Shown here piece after piece: positions 19,440 to 28,571 of a stretch of 64,000 nucleotides of DNA. Each line of letters starts with the position of its first letter. The first letter of the stretch is position 1. Made by a program: the position numbers and the translations under genes. The stretch comes from an uncultured Shewanella sp. (GTDB lineage: Bacteria; Pseudomonadota; Gammaproteobacteria; Enterobacterales; Shewanellaceae). Under the pieces are notes generated by a model, which did not search any database, had not been told where the DNA came from, and saw nothing but the letters and a program-made list of their open reading frames with translations. The DNA is taken from positions 49,404 through 113,403 of the forward strand of contig NZ_CANLKR010000015.1 in assembly GCF_947491715.1 (NCBI RefSeq), in the 5' to 3' direction.

Positions 19440-20651
19440 TTATTGTTGAGTGACTATAGCTGTATTCAACTCACCCGTTTGGGCGACAAATAAAGCGTGA
19501 TGTTCGCCAATCTGCTCACCCATAACGATATTATCATGCCCATTTTGCGTCAAATTTAGTGTGCTATTATGCCCAGAGACGTCAAAGCTGGATGAGTCAA
19601 TTCCTGTTAGGTTATTGTTATTACCCCATTGAGTGACTGTTGCCATGTTTTCATTGCCATCTATGAGGAGTTCAATAGTATTGATATCGCCTGTTTGGTT
19701 CATCTCCTTGTAGGTGTTGTCATCGCCAAATACATTGAGATGTGTACTATTATGGAGACCCGTTTGAATCACATCTGTCTGGTTGTTATCACCAAGAGTA
19801 AAGGTGAAGATATGATTACTCTGGCCATCGGAATAAAAGTTGACTTGATTATTTGAGCCTTCTGTTACTAAAGAAAGGCTGTTTTCAGCTCCGGTTTGGC
19901 GTAACATCTGAGTATTTTCATTTCCCCACATTTGTGTTTGTTGTGTATTGTTGCCGCCAATTTGTGCACTGATAATTTGATTATTATTACCATTACTTAT
20001 GGTATAAAATGTATTTGAATCTCCTTCTTGGCTCGTGATGACTTTATTATCAACTCCTTGCGAGTCGATAATGTTGATATTGTTATCACCGATTTGCAAG
20101 GTGTGTGCATCGTTCAGATCACCATAAGTGTTGATCGACAAGTCATTTTGTAGACCTATTTGCTCGGTCAGTGTTGTATTTTCTTGGCCTATTGTATGGA
20201 TATTGGTTTGATTGAATGTGTCTGCTTGTCTGGCTATAGTGTAGTTGTTATTACCTTCTGTATTGATGTCGCTTCTATTGTTGAAGCCTTTTTGATGGCT
20301 TTTATCGACATTTTTATCACCTTGCTGAAAGATATTGCTAATGTGTTCTTCTTCACCTTGATAGAGGCTAATCCAGTTTTTTTGACCACGAGTGAAAGTT
20401 GTTGCAGATGAAAGCGTACCATTCTGTTTAATTCTCACGGTTTGCCCATCACCGACTTGATTAACGCTTGCATGTTGGGCGTCCCCTTTCTGATCGACCA
20501 CCACATTTTGCCCTATGACGGTATTATTGGTGACAATGGTTTGTTGGATATCTGCCGTATTGTTGGAGGCGGCAAAAGCGGTGGCTGACATACCGAGACT
20601 TGTTGCTGTACTGAATATCATTATCGTTTTTTGGGTAGGCATTTTCATCAT
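19440..20651 (-). CDS. Curlin-repeat protein (third CsgA-like paralogue)
   Basis: 403 residues with a signal peptide (KTIMIFSTATSLGMSATAFA). The rest is built of about 22-residue curlin-type units of the form N-x-x-x-x-x-Q-x-G-x-x-N, for example VNQVGDGQTVRIKQNG, DVIQTGLHNS and NLTQNGHDNI. It ends VAQTGELNTAIVTQQ, like the two longer paralogues. CsgA-family proteins polymerise outside the cell into curli-type amyloid. E. coli CsgA is about 151 residues with five repeats; this has well over a dozen. The opening MADIQQT-type segment is equivalent to SDNTTHINQTT in the others. It has its own upstream region containing the shared motif near 20836. Confidence 0.8.
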   Translation of the reverse strand: MMKMPTQKTIMIFSTATSLGMSATAFAASNNTADIQQTIVTNNTVIGQNVVVDQKGDAQHASVNQVGDGQTVRIKQNGTLSSATTFTRGQKNWISLYQGEEEHISNIFQQGDKNVDKSHQKGFNNRSDINTEGNNNYTIARQADTFNQTNIHTIGQENTTLTEQIGLQNDLSINTYGDLNDAHTLQIGDNNINIIDSQGVDNKVITSQEGDSNTFYTISNGNNNQIISAQIGGNNTQQTQMWGNENTQMLRQTGAENSLSLVTEGSNNQVNFYSDGQSNHIFTFTLGDNNQTDVIQTGLHNSTHLNVFGDDNTYKEMNQTGDINTIELLIDGNENMATVTQWGNNNNLTGIDSSSFDVSGHNSTLNLTQNGHDNIVMGEQIGEHHALFVAQTGELNTAIVTQQ

Positions 20652-20835
20652 TTTTCCTTACATGGCTGATCTTGTTATTCAGTGACCGAAAAACTAACGA
20701 ATCATGCATAGAGTTGTCATATCATACTCATTAATCGAACGCCGCTAATGAAAGATAAGTTGCACTCTACAATGAATTGAATGCATTGCTGAATAATAAC
20801 TAACTGGCTTACGATAGTAATGACACTAAATGTAT

Positions 20836-20876
20836 AGGCATATGGTTTTTTTTGCATCGGAACTAAGTCTATTTTT
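20836..20876 (-). promoter_or_regulatory. Shared curlin-island upstream element, copy 1; gap 20652-20932
   Basis: Read on the minus strand, ATAGACTTAGTTCCGAT is followed after about 15 nt by ATATGCCTATA. The same blocks occur near 23246 and 25640. Located 185-225 nt upstream of the gene starting at 20651. Likely a promoter or activator site common to the three units. No other feature is seen in this gap. Confidence 0.55.
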
Positions 20877-20932
20877 TGAGCAATTATTAAGGCGATATTA
20901 TTAGAATTGAGAAGGGTGAGAGAGGGAGTGAT

Positions 20933-20960
20933 AAAAACAGAGAGCCACAGCTCTCTGTTT
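20933..20960 (-). terminator. Intrinsic terminator of the second CsgA-like gene
   Basis: AAACAGAGAGC and its complement form an 11-bp stem around a 4-nt loop, followed on the minus strand by T residues. 40 nt after the gene ending at 21001. Confidence 0.88.
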
Positions 20961-21000
20961 GATGGGAGTATAAATGCGTTTCTTTTAAGATAACCTCAAA

Positions 21001-22809
21001 TTAGTTTTGAATAACAGTCGCAGAATTGAAATCACCTGCTTGAGACACGAGGAGGTTGTTTTGGTTGCCATGCTGCCCACCGATGAGAGTATTGTTATTG
21101 CCTGTTTGTGTTATCTCGAGCTGGTTGGCCTCACCGACAACAACAAATTCCAATTGGTCATCACCACCAATCCAGTTTCGATTACCCGTTTGAGTCATCA
21201 TGGCGATATTATCATCACCATCAATGATCAGGGCGATTAAGCTAAGATCGCCAGACTGTGTGGCTTCAATATCCACATTTCTTTCACCCGTAAGCTTAAG
21301 AAGACTGACGTTGTCACTCCCATCTTGCGCAAGAACCACGTTATTTTGCTCACCATTTATTTCAGCATAACCGAAGTTACCGTTACCGTCTTGGGTTATC
21401 GCGATCTCATTATTATTACCGTTAGCGAAAGCAGATAAGGTATTCATCGTCCCATTAGAGTTGAGTCTTAAATGGTTATCATCACCGTTAACTTGAGCTA
21501 GGCTGAAATTATTATTGCCTTCTAAGTCAGTGTCGATGTTGTTGTTATTGCCGTCAGAAAAGGCAATGATGTCATTGTTATTGCCATCAGCAAAAGCAAT
21601 GATATGGTTACTCAAGCCGTTAGCGTTAAGATCGAGGTTGTTATCATCGCCATAGATCCCAATAGTTCCGGTATTAGTGACGCCTCTTTGAGCTAATTTC
21701 AGGCTATTTTCATTACCATGAACTTTGAATCGAACGCTATTGGATTCGCTTTGTTGCTGGATATTGAGGTTGTTATCATTACCTTGAAGCAGAGCTGTCA
21801 TTGTGTCGCCAATGACATTGTTGTTGCCTGATTGGACAATTTCAACATTATTATCATTTCCACTGGCGAACTCAAGGAAGTCAGTGTTGTTAAAGCCCGT
21901 TTGCACCATTTTGATTTCATTGCCTGAACCGACGAGTGAGTAAGTTAAACTGCGATTGTCATCACCTTCTTGCTGGATCATGAAGTGATTATCGTTGCCG
22001 TCCACACCTTGGATCACACCGAGATTAGTATTACCCGTTTGAGAGACTTCCATATCGTTGTTGTTTCCGATATTCATGCTACCTTGAGTCGATAGCATAC
22101 CAGTAACGTTATCATCCCCAAATTGTGCGATACGGATGTCATTGTTACTACCTTCTACAAGAGAAACGGCATAATTAGTGATACCCTCTTGATGAATAAG
22201 GGCAGTGTTAGCATCACCCATGTATTCAACGGTTGCATCATTTTGCACGCCATTTTGCATAACATCTGTGTAATGACTGTTCCCCGTTAGGTCAATGCCT
22301 GTTTGGTTAAAGGTATCATATTGGTTTACAGTCACTTGGTTATCATTACCGAGCGATGTAATTTGTGCATCATTTTGAGAGCCAACTTGCATGACATCCG
22401 TCATGTTGCCGTTTCCAACACTGCTGATGTTTGCTTGGTTAAAGAAGTCATATTGCACAACACTTGTGTCGTTATGACTGCCTTCTTGATTAACTGTGGC
22501 GATATGCCAGTCATCTGCTTGATCAACATCCATGGTATTTTCAACACCTCTAGAATTGACATAAGCTTCTGCCCATACACCATCTTGTATGATGGTGGCA
22601 GTTTGCCCATCACCAACTTGGTCGACAGTGGTAATATGCATAGTTCCTGCCTGCTTAACATAAGCTTCTTGTTCCATCGGTGCACTTGCAGTGACAGTGG
22701 TTTGATTGATGTGAGTTGTGTTATCAGAAGCCGCTAACGTTGAAGCCGTGAATCCAATCGCTGCTGCAACAGCAAGAGAGATAATGGATTTCTTTGTATA
22801 TGATTTCAT
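21001..22809 (-). CDS. Giant CsgA-like curlin-repeat protein, copy 2
   Basis: 602 residues starting MKSYTKKSIISLAVAAAIGF, a signal peptide cleaved near LAASDN. AGGGA precedes the ATG at 22809 at good spacing; the ATG two codons upstream overlaps it. About two dozen curlin-type units follow (DVMQVGSQNDAQITSLGNDN, VNQYDTFNQ, EIVQSGNNN, DDNIAMMTQTGNRN), ending SQAGDFNSATVIQN. It aligns along its length with the protein at 23424-25067 but carries about 55 extra residues of repeats (ADGNNNDIIAFSDGNNNNI onward). Four times longer than E. coli CsgA. Preceded by the decayed csgB copy, so it probably began as the second half of a duplicated csgBA pair. Confidence 0.85.
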   Translation of the reverse strand: MKSYTKKSIISLAVAAAIGFTASTLAASDNTTHINQTTVTASAPMEQEAYVKQAGTMHITTVDQVGDGQTATIIQDGVWAEAYVNSRGVENTMDVDQADDWHIATVNQEGSHNDTSVVQYDFFNQANISSVGNGNMTDVMQVGSQNDAQITSLGNDNQVTVNQYDTFNQTGIDLTGNSHYTDVMQNGVQNDATVEYMGDANTALIHQEGITNYAVSLVEGSNNDIRIAQFGDDNVTGMLSTQGSMNIGNNNDMEVSQTGNTNLGVIQGVDGNDNHFMIQQEGDDNRSLTYSLVGSGNEIKMVQTGFNNTDFLEFASGNDNNVEIVQSGNNNVIGDTMTALLQGNDNNLNIQQQSESNSVRFKVHGNENSLKLAQRGVTNTGTIGIYGDDNNLDLNANGLSNHIIAFADGNNNDIIAFSDGNNNNIDTDLEGNNNFSLAQVNGDDNHLRLNSNGTMNTLSAFANGNNNEIAITQDGNGNFGYAEINGEQNNVVLAQDGSDNVSLLKLTGERNVDIEATQSGDLSLIALIIDGDDNIAMMTQTGNRNWIGGDDQLEFVVVGEANQLEITQTGNNNTLIGGQHGNQNNLLVSQAGDFNSATVIQN

Positions 22810-22835
22810 AAGCATTCCCTGTTTTATGTGATTAA

Positions 22836-23139
22836 TATGATGTTATTGAGAAATGAGTACTGCCGAGTTGATTAAGTTGAACTAAATTGGCGTCTCCAAC
22901 CTGAATGATAGCGCCTGGGTTACCTTGCTCTATTTGATCCCGCTCCCATGGGGAGCATATGGGATGGGTGGCTCAATTTTGCTTGGTTTATCTCACTAAA
23001 TTAAGAAAGATGAATAAGGTTATCTTGACCCTTTATTTTTAGCTGTGTGTGCCATGTTAATCCTTAGTCCCATTGGGATTGCCAAGTACATTAACGCCAC
23101 TACTGATAGGGGGAATAAGGTGTTAAAAGGTGGTGATGA
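22836..23139 (-). pseudogene. Decayed second csgB
   Basis: This stretch aligns with the intact csgB at 25090-25521. A 29-bp block starting CTGCCGAGTTGATTAAGTT is identical at 22860-22888 and 25151-25179, and the ribosome site AAGGAG is kept near 23144. The TTG start has become TCA, the middle is rearranged and shortened, and no long frame remains. Its upstream region also matches that of csgB. It shows that a whole csgB-csgA unit was duplicated and one csgB lost. Confidence 0.7.
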
Positions 23140-23245
23140 ATGCTCCTTTATATCTGATTAAACAAACTTATTTTTTATTTTATTTGTTATCCATAAAGCA
23201 TGGTCTACCTCATGTTTCATGATCCAAGTTATTGATAAAAATACA

Positions 23246-23285
23246 GGCATATTAATTTGCCGCAATCGGAATAAAGTCTATTTAT
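23246..23285 (-). promoter_or_regulatory. Shared curlin-island upstream element, copy 2
   Basis: On the minus strand: ATAGACTTTATTCCGATTGC, a short spacer, then AATATGCCTGTAT. Very close to copy 3 near 25640, including flanking sequence. It now sits ahead of the decayed csgB and the second giant csgA. Confidence 0.6.
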
Positions 23286-23344
23286 CGACCATTATCATCA
23301 GAAGGGGGGATGAGGATTGAGAACGGTGAGAGGGGGAGTAGAAT

Positions 23345-23373
23345 AAAACAGGAAGCCTAGGCTTCCTGTTTTT
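23345..23373 (-). terminator. Intrinsic terminator of the first giant CsgA-like gene
   Basis: AAAACAGGAAGC pairs perfectly with GCTTCCTGTTTT around CTAG, with a T-rich end on the minus strand. About 50 nt beyond the gene ending at 23424. Confidence 0.88.
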
Positions 23374-23423
23374 AGATATGTGTTATGACACTAACGGTAT
23401 TTTCTCTTTAAGAGAAAGCCAAA

Positions 23424-25067
23424 TTAGTTTTGAATAACAGTTGCAGAGTTTAAGTCACCCGTTTGAGAAACAACGATGTTGTTGTTAGTACCAAACTGAG
23501 AACCAGAGACTAAGTTGTCGTTACCACTTTGAGCAACCATTAAGCTGTTACCTTCACCGATAACTTCAAAGGCTGAACTATCGTCTCCGCCAACCCAGTT
23601 ACCGTTACCTGATTGTGTCATCATAGCAATGTTTTCATCGCCTTCAATGATAAGATCAATTAAGTTAAGGTCGCCAGATTGTGTGGCTTCAACATCCACG
23701 TTTCTTTCACCCATGACAGTGATCAATGTTTCGTTGTCGTTACCGTCTTGCTCAACGTCAACTTCGTTACGCTCACCTAATACATCCACATAGCCGAAGT
23801 TAGTGTCACCTTCTTGTGCGATTTCGATGTCGTTGTTGTTACCATCAGCGAAAGCGACAACAGTGTTGCTTAGGCCGTCAGAGTTAAGATCAAGATTGTT
23901 GTCATCGCCGTAAATACCGATAGTGGCGAAGTTAGTGGTACCTTCTTGATCAAGATCTAGGTCATTTTCATTACCAAAGACTTGGAATTCAGCGGCATTG
24001 GCTTCACCTTCTTGATGAAGATCTAAGCTGTTATCATCACCTTGAAGTTCGGCAATCATAGTATCGCCAATGATGTTGTTGTTACCTGATTGGACTATTT
24101 CAACATCGTTGTCGTTACCGTTAGCAAAATCTAAGAAGCTAGTGTTATTAAAGCCCGTTTGCTCCATTTCAATTTCATTGTCAGAACCGACTAAAGAGTA
24201 AACTGAACTTTTGTTTTCATCACCTTCTTGCGTGATCATGAAGTGGTTGTCGTTACCGTCAACACCTTGAATAGCAGCTAAGTTTTGATTACCCACTTGA
24301 GATATTTCAGCGTCGTTGTTATTACCCACATTCATGCCGCGCTCAATACCTGTCATGGCTGCTAAGTTATTGTCACCCATTTGTGAAATCTGCACATCAT
24401 TGTCTTCGCCTTCGACTTGAGAGATGGCGATGTTCGTCACACCTTCTTGGCTGATGATAGCAGTATTGGCATTACCCATATATTCAACAGTTGCATCATT
24501 TTGCACACCATTTTGCATAACGTCAGCGAAGTTACTGTCGCCTGTTAGGTCAATGACAGTCTGGTTAGAGGTATCATATTGATTTACAGTGACTTGGTTA
24601 TCATTACCTAGAGAGGTAATTTGTGCATCATTTTGAGAACCATCTTGCATGACATCAGTCATGTTGTAGTCTCCAACACTGCTGATGTTTGCTTGGTTAA
24701 AGAAGTCATATTGAGCAACATTTGTGTCGTTATTACTGCCTTCTTGATTAACCGTGGCGATATGCCAGTCATCCGCTTGATCAACATCTACGTTATTTTC
24801 AACACCCCTAGAATTGACATAAGCTTCTGCCCATACACCATCTTGCATGATAGTGGCTGTTTGGCCATCACCTATTTGGTCGACAGTGGTGATATGCATA
24901 GTCCCTGTTTGCTTTACATATGCATCTTGACCCATAGGTGCGCCAGCTGCTGCAGTGGTTTGATTAACGTGAGCCGTATTGTCAGATGCGGCTAACGCTG
25001 ATGCACTGAATCCTATACCTGCGGCTACTGCAAGAGAAATAATGGATTTTTTCGTTACTGATTTCAT
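23424..25067 (-). CDS. csgA: Giant CsgA-like curlin-repeat protein, copy 1
   Basis: 547 residues starting MKSVTKKSIISLAVAAGIGF, a signal peptide cleaved near LAASDN. Start chosen at 25067 for its AGGGA site. Some two dozen curlin-type units follow (VNQYDTSNQTVIDLTGDSN, VEIVQSGNNNIIGD, DLDQEGTTNFATIGIYGDDN), ending SQTGDLNSATVIQN. It is richer in Asp and Glu than its paralogue at 21001. The product should be a major curli-type amyloid subunit exported by a CsgG-like pore, but no csgG, csgE, csgF or csgD lies in the window. It follows csgB after 22 nt, giving the classical csgB-csgA order. Confidence 0.85.
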   Translation of the reverse strand: MKSVTKKSIISLAVAAGIGFSASALAASDNTAHVNQTTAAAGAPMGQDAYVKQTGTMHITTVDQIGDGQTATIMQDGVWAEAYVNSRGVENNVDVDQADDWHIATVNQEGSNNDTNVAQYDFFNQANISSVGDYNMTDVMQDGSQNDAQITSLGNDNQVTVNQYDTSNQTVIDLTGDSNFADVMQNGVQNDATVEYMGNANTAIISQEGVTNIAISQVEGEDNDVQISQMGDNNLAAMTGIERGMNVGNNNDAEISQVGNQNLAAIQGVDGNDNHFMITQEGDENKSSVYSLVGSDNEIEMEQTGFNNTSFLDFANGNDNDVEIVQSGNNNIIGDTMIAELQGDDNSLDLHQEGEANAAEFQVFGNENDLDLDQEGTTNFATIGIYGDDNNLDLNSDGLSNTVVAFADGNNNDIEIAQEGDTNFGYVDVLGERNEVDVEQDGNDNETLITVMGERNVDVEATQSGDLNLIDLIIEGDENIAMMTQSGNGNWVGGDDSSAFEVIGEGNSLMVAQSGNDNLVSGSQFGTNNNIVVSQTGDLNSATVIQN

Positions 25068-25089
25068 AAGCATTCCCTGTTTTATGTCA

Positions 25090-25521
25090 TTAATATTGTG
25101 TGATTGAAATAGAGGCATTATCCGCAACTTGCTCTATTGAGAAATTAGCGCTGCCGAGTTGATTAAGTTGAACTAAATTATCGTCTCCTACTTGTATGAT
25201 AGCCGCTTGATTATCGTTGCCGATTTGATCTAGCTCTACCTGATTGCGTTCCCCAAGCTGGGCAATATCGGCTTGATTTCCCAATCCTACTTGCAAAAGC
25301 TCTGCATAATTTTCATTACCAGATTGGATCAAGGTAGCCTGGTTCATTTCACCGAGTTGGGTAAGGTGAATCAGGTTATCTCGACCGCTTCTTTCTAGCA
25401 GTGTTTGAAGGGTAACGGGTAATTCATTTGTCCCTGTGATATTTTCGAGTTCATCAGCACTCACGCTGAAACTGCATACCTGAAAAACAGTGGCGAATAA
25501 CAAGGTTTTAAAAGCTGACAA
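25090..25521 (-). CDS. csgB: Curlin minor subunit / nucleator CsgB
   Basis: 143 residues with a signal peptide (FKTLLFATVFQVCSFSVSA). Five curlin repeats follow: NLIHLTQLGEMNQ, ATLIQSGNENY, ADIAQLGERNQ, VELDQIGNDNQ and VQLNQLGSAN. The CsgB-type ending is SIEQVADNASISITQY. CsgB nucleates CsgA polymerisation at the cell surface. Translation starts at TTG (25521), with a strong AAGGAG about 7 nt upstream and no better ATG. First gene of csgB-csgA on the minus strand, divergent from the subtilase. Confidence 0.88.
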   Translation of the reverse strand: MSAFKTLLFATVFQVCSFSVSADELENITGTNELPVTLQTLLERSGRDNLIHLTQLGEMNQATLIQSGNENYAELLQVGLGNQADIAQLGERNQVELDQIGNDNQAAIIQVGDDNLVQLNQLGSANFSIEQVADNASISITQY

Positions 25522-26013
25522 TGAACACTCCTTTGTGTTTAATGAAACAAAGACGGTCTGCCTTTGTTATTTCATTTATTAGCTATCCATAAGACTTGGT
25601 CGACCCCATGCCTCATGATCCAAGTTATTGATAAATCTACATGCATATAAATTTGTCGCAATCGGAAGAAAGTCTATTTATTCGTTTGATATTTGTTGTT
25701 TAAAAAATGTTCTTATTGGTTACATGTAGCTATTTTTCAGTTGGTTAGTATTGATTTTGCAGTTTCCTTTCAGTTTACATAATATATTTGTATTAGTAAC
25801 AAAGTTGTAAACTAAATTAAAAAACTTTTAAAACTTGATTTCACATGGTACCTATTCTTCTGCTTACTAATTTAAAGTTAAGTAAAGCATGTATCTTTTT
25901 TTACTTTTTCACTTTTTGGCTTTGGGGCTATCGTTTTTCTTTATTAAGCGAAGCGTTACATGGAAGTGAAATGGATTCTAAAAACGTAAAAAAACTAAAT
26001 AGGAAGCCAGTTT
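25522..26013. other. Divergent promoter region between csgB and the subtilase
   Basis: AT-rich with no ORF. The csgB side holds copy 3 of the shared element (25640-25680): on the minus strand TAGACTTTCTTCCGATTGC, then TTTATATGCATGTA. The subtilase side has several AT-rich -10-like sequences, none decisive, and AGGAAG just before the ATG at 26014. Confidence 0.55.
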
Positions 26014-28527
26014 ATGTTTAAAACTTTATCTCCTCTTGCAATTGCCATTGCCGGTGCAATTGCGGTTTCATCTGTACCTGCTATGGCGAAAGATACAATT
26101 GAGCATGAGTATGTAAAAGACTCTTTAATTGTGGTTTATAAAGATAATGCCACGACTGCCGAAAGGTTGTCAGCACAGCGCCTTGTGCGTGGCACGATGC
26201 GAGATAGCAATGCTGATGGTATTGATGATAAATTTGCTCGTTTACTTGAGGGTAAGCTTGCACGTTTGGCATTACGTGAGGGAGCTGATGTTAAAAAAGC
26301 CATTAAAATAATCAGCCAGCATCCAGCAGTTAAATATGCAGAGCCAAACTATGTGATTAAAGCTTTGGGGATACCGGATGATCCAAGTTTTGTTTCTTTA
26401 TGGGGAATGAATAATACAGGACAAGATGGCGGCAGCGCGGATGCTGATATCGATGCTGTTGAAGCGTGGGAAATTAGCACGGGCGATACGAATGTTGTGC
26501 TGGGTGTGATTGATACTGGGGTGGATTATAACCACGAAGATTTGCAAGCCAATATGTGGACGAACCCTAATGAGATCCCAGGTAATGGCATAGATGACGA
26601 CGGTAATGGCGTTATCGATGATATTCATGGCTATAATGCAAACACTAATTCTGGTGATCCTATGGATGGCAATGGCCATGGTACCCATGTTGCTGGCACC
26701 ATTGGCGCGAAAGGAAATAATGGTGTGGGTGTCGTCGGTGTCAACTGGGATGTGAGCATCATTGGCTGTCAGTTCTTAGATGCCAGTGGCTCAGGTTCAA
26801 CAGAGGGGGCTATTGCTTGTATTGATTACATGACTGACTTGAAAGTTAATCATGGGGTTAATATTAAAGCGACCAATAACTCTTGGGGCGGCGGTGGCTT
26901 TAGCCAAGCGTTGAAAGATTCTATCGATGCTGCGGGTGATGCAGGCATTTTATTCTTTGCTGCGGCGGGTAACAGCGCAGTTGATAATGATGTGAATCCT
27001 CATTATCCATCAAGTTATGATTCTGAAGCGCTAATGTCTATTGCAAGTACCGATCGTAATGACAACATGTCGAGCTTCTCACAGTGGGGCTTAACCAGTG
27101 TTGATATGGGCGCGCCGGGTTCGTCCATTCTATCGACAACACCAAGTAATGGTTATTCAACCTATTCTGGTACATCAATGGCCACACCTCATATGACTGG
27201 TGCAGCAGGCCTAGTGTGGTCAGTCAACCCTAATTTATCGCCTGTTGAAATGAAGCAGTTATTGATGGATACAGGTGATGTGAATGCTGATTTAACGGGT
27301 AAAACCGTTGCGGGAACGCGTTTGAATGTCGCGCAGGCGGTAGACGGGGGCGATCCTGAGCCAAGCTTTAAGTTTGCGGTTTCTCCTATGACGCAAACCA
27401 TCGAAGCAGGGGCTAGCACGAGTTACGATTATACTGTTGGCAGTATCGCAGGTTGGGATGGCGAAGTGGCACTATCAGTGTCTGTCTCTCCAGAGCTGGC
27501 GGGTGTGTCTTTATCAACGGATACCGTCGTTGTCGGTGATACCTTTATGGTGAATGTTGCAACCGATGCCAATGCGGCTTGGGGTGATTACAGCATTACT
27601 GTTCAAGGTGTGAGTGGTGATATTGATAAGAGTCAGTCTGTGTCTTTAACAGTGCTTCCACAAGGCATCGAAGATTTTACTTATGCTAACGATGAAGCGA
27701 TGGACATTCCTGATAATGACGTCAATGGCATCGTAAGCACGATTGAAGTTGCTGATGATGTACAAGTGTTTGGTGTCAATGCTGATGTGAATATTTCACA
27801 TACTTGGATTGGTGATTTGATGGTGACATTAACCTCACCAGCAGGTACTCAAGCTGTATTGCATAACCGCGAAGGTGGCAGCGCCGATGATATCGTTAAG
27901 AATTGGGACTTAAGTGCCTTTAACGGTGAAATGGCAATGGGGACTTGGACATTATCCGTTAATGATAATGTGGGCGCCGATACGGGAACGCTGAATAATT
28001 GGGGTATGGTTATTTCGGGTGTGGGAGAAGGTGGAAGTTCAGCGCCTGCTGCCAGTTTTGAATACAGCGCTTCAGGCTTGATGGTTGATTTCACTAACAC
28101 CAGTTCTGATAGTGATGATGATATCGTCAGTTATGCTTGGTCATTTGGGGATGATATGACCTCTGCAGATATGAGCCCAAGCCATGAATATGCACAAGCG
28201 GGAAGCTATGATGTTGAGCTAACAGTGACAGATGCTGAAGGCAATACAGATACTAGCAATATGACTGTGACTGTGTCAGAAAATGAGATCGTAGCGAGCG
28301 TTGCACGTGCTAAAGTTTCCCGTCGTGGTAGTGCCTTAGTTGACCTGCGCTGGGGAGGGGCTATGGGTGACTTAGTGGATATTTATCGTGATGGCGTTTT
28401 GGTCAATACGACAAATAACGATGGCCGTTACCGCGATCGTTTCACTGATGCAGGCGACACTGCTGAATATCAAATTTGTCAGGCTGATACCGAGCTTTGC
28501 TCTGCGGTAGTAGTCGCGACGTTCTAA
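26014..28527 (+). CDS. Secreted subtilisin-like protease with P-domain and PKD domain
   Basis: 837 residues. The order is: signal peptide (cleavage near PAMAKD); I9-type propeptide (about 30-115, YVKDSLIVVYKD to VKYAEPNYVI); S8 catalytic domain (about 120-445); a linker domain; a proprotein-convertase P-domain (about 550-670, ISHTWIGDLMVTLTSPAGT, GTLNNWGMVISG); and a PKD domain (about 675-755, YAWSFGDD, GSYDVELTV). A short beta-rich end carries two cysteines. The catalytic triad is Asp167 (VIDTGVD), His222 (HGTHVAG) and Ser388 (GTSMATPH). It should be exported and self-processed. Divergent from csgB; whether it acts on curli is unknown. Ends in a strong terminator. Confidence 0.95.
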   Translation: MFKTLSPLAIAIAGAIAVSSVPAMAKDTIEHEYVKDSLIVVYKDNATTAERLSAQRLVRGTMRDSNADGIDDKFARLLEGKLARLALREGADVKKAIKIISQHPAVKYAEPNYVIKALGIPDDPSFVSLWGMNNTGQDGGSADADIDAVEAWEISTGDTNVVLGVIDTGVDYNHEDLQANMWTNPNEIPGNGIDDDGNGVIDDIHGYNANTNSGDPMDGNGHGTHVAGTIGAKGNNGVGVVGVNWDVSIIGCQFLDASGSGSTEGAIACIDYMTDLKVNHGVNIKATNNSWGGGGFSQALKDSIDAAGDAGILFFAAAGNSAVDNDVNPHYPSSYDSEALMSIASTDRNDNMSSFSQWGLTSVDMGAPGSSILSTTPSNGYSTYSGTSMATPHMTGAAGLVWSVNPNLSPVEMKQLLMDTGDVNADLTGKTVAGTRLNVAQAVDGGDPEPSFKFAVSPMTQTIEAGASTSYDYTVGSIAGWDGEVALSVSVSPELAGVSLSTDTVVVGDTFMVNVATDANAAWGDYSITVQGVSGDIDKSQSVSLTVLPQGIEDFTYANDEAMDIPDNDVNGIVSTIEVADDVQVFGVNADVNISHTWIGDLMVTLTSPAGTQAVLHNREGGSADDIVKNWDLSAFNGEMAMGTWTLSVNDNVGADTGTLNNWGMVISGVGEGGSSAPAASFEYSASGLMVDFTNTSSDSDDDIVSYAWSFGDDMTSADMSPSHEYAQAGSYDVELTVTDAEGNTDTSNMTVTVSENEIVASVARAKVSRRGSALVDLRWGGAMGDLVDIYRDGVLVNTTNNDGRYRDRFTDAGDTAEYQICQADTELCSAVVVATF

Positions 28528-28543
28528 ATTTTAAACAGCGATG

Positions 28544-28571
28544 AAAAGCGGCCCTTTGGGCCGCTTTTTTT
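28544..28571 (+). terminator. Intrinsic terminator of the subtilase gene
   Basis: AAAAGCGGCCC and GGGCCGCTTTT form an 11-bp stem around TTT, followed by more T. 17 nt after the stop. Confidence 0.93.

Noticed and set aside
22303..24995. Plus-strand open frames opposite the curlin genes (22303-22737, 24621-24995, 20160-20411)
   Set aside because: They mirror the repeat codons of the real minus-strand genes, have no ribosome sites and resemble no family.
19440..25067. Long regular repeats that could suggest CRISPR or VNTR DNA
   Set aside because: The periodicity follows translated curlin-type units in an open frame with a signal peptide; there are no constant DNA repeats with unique spacers.
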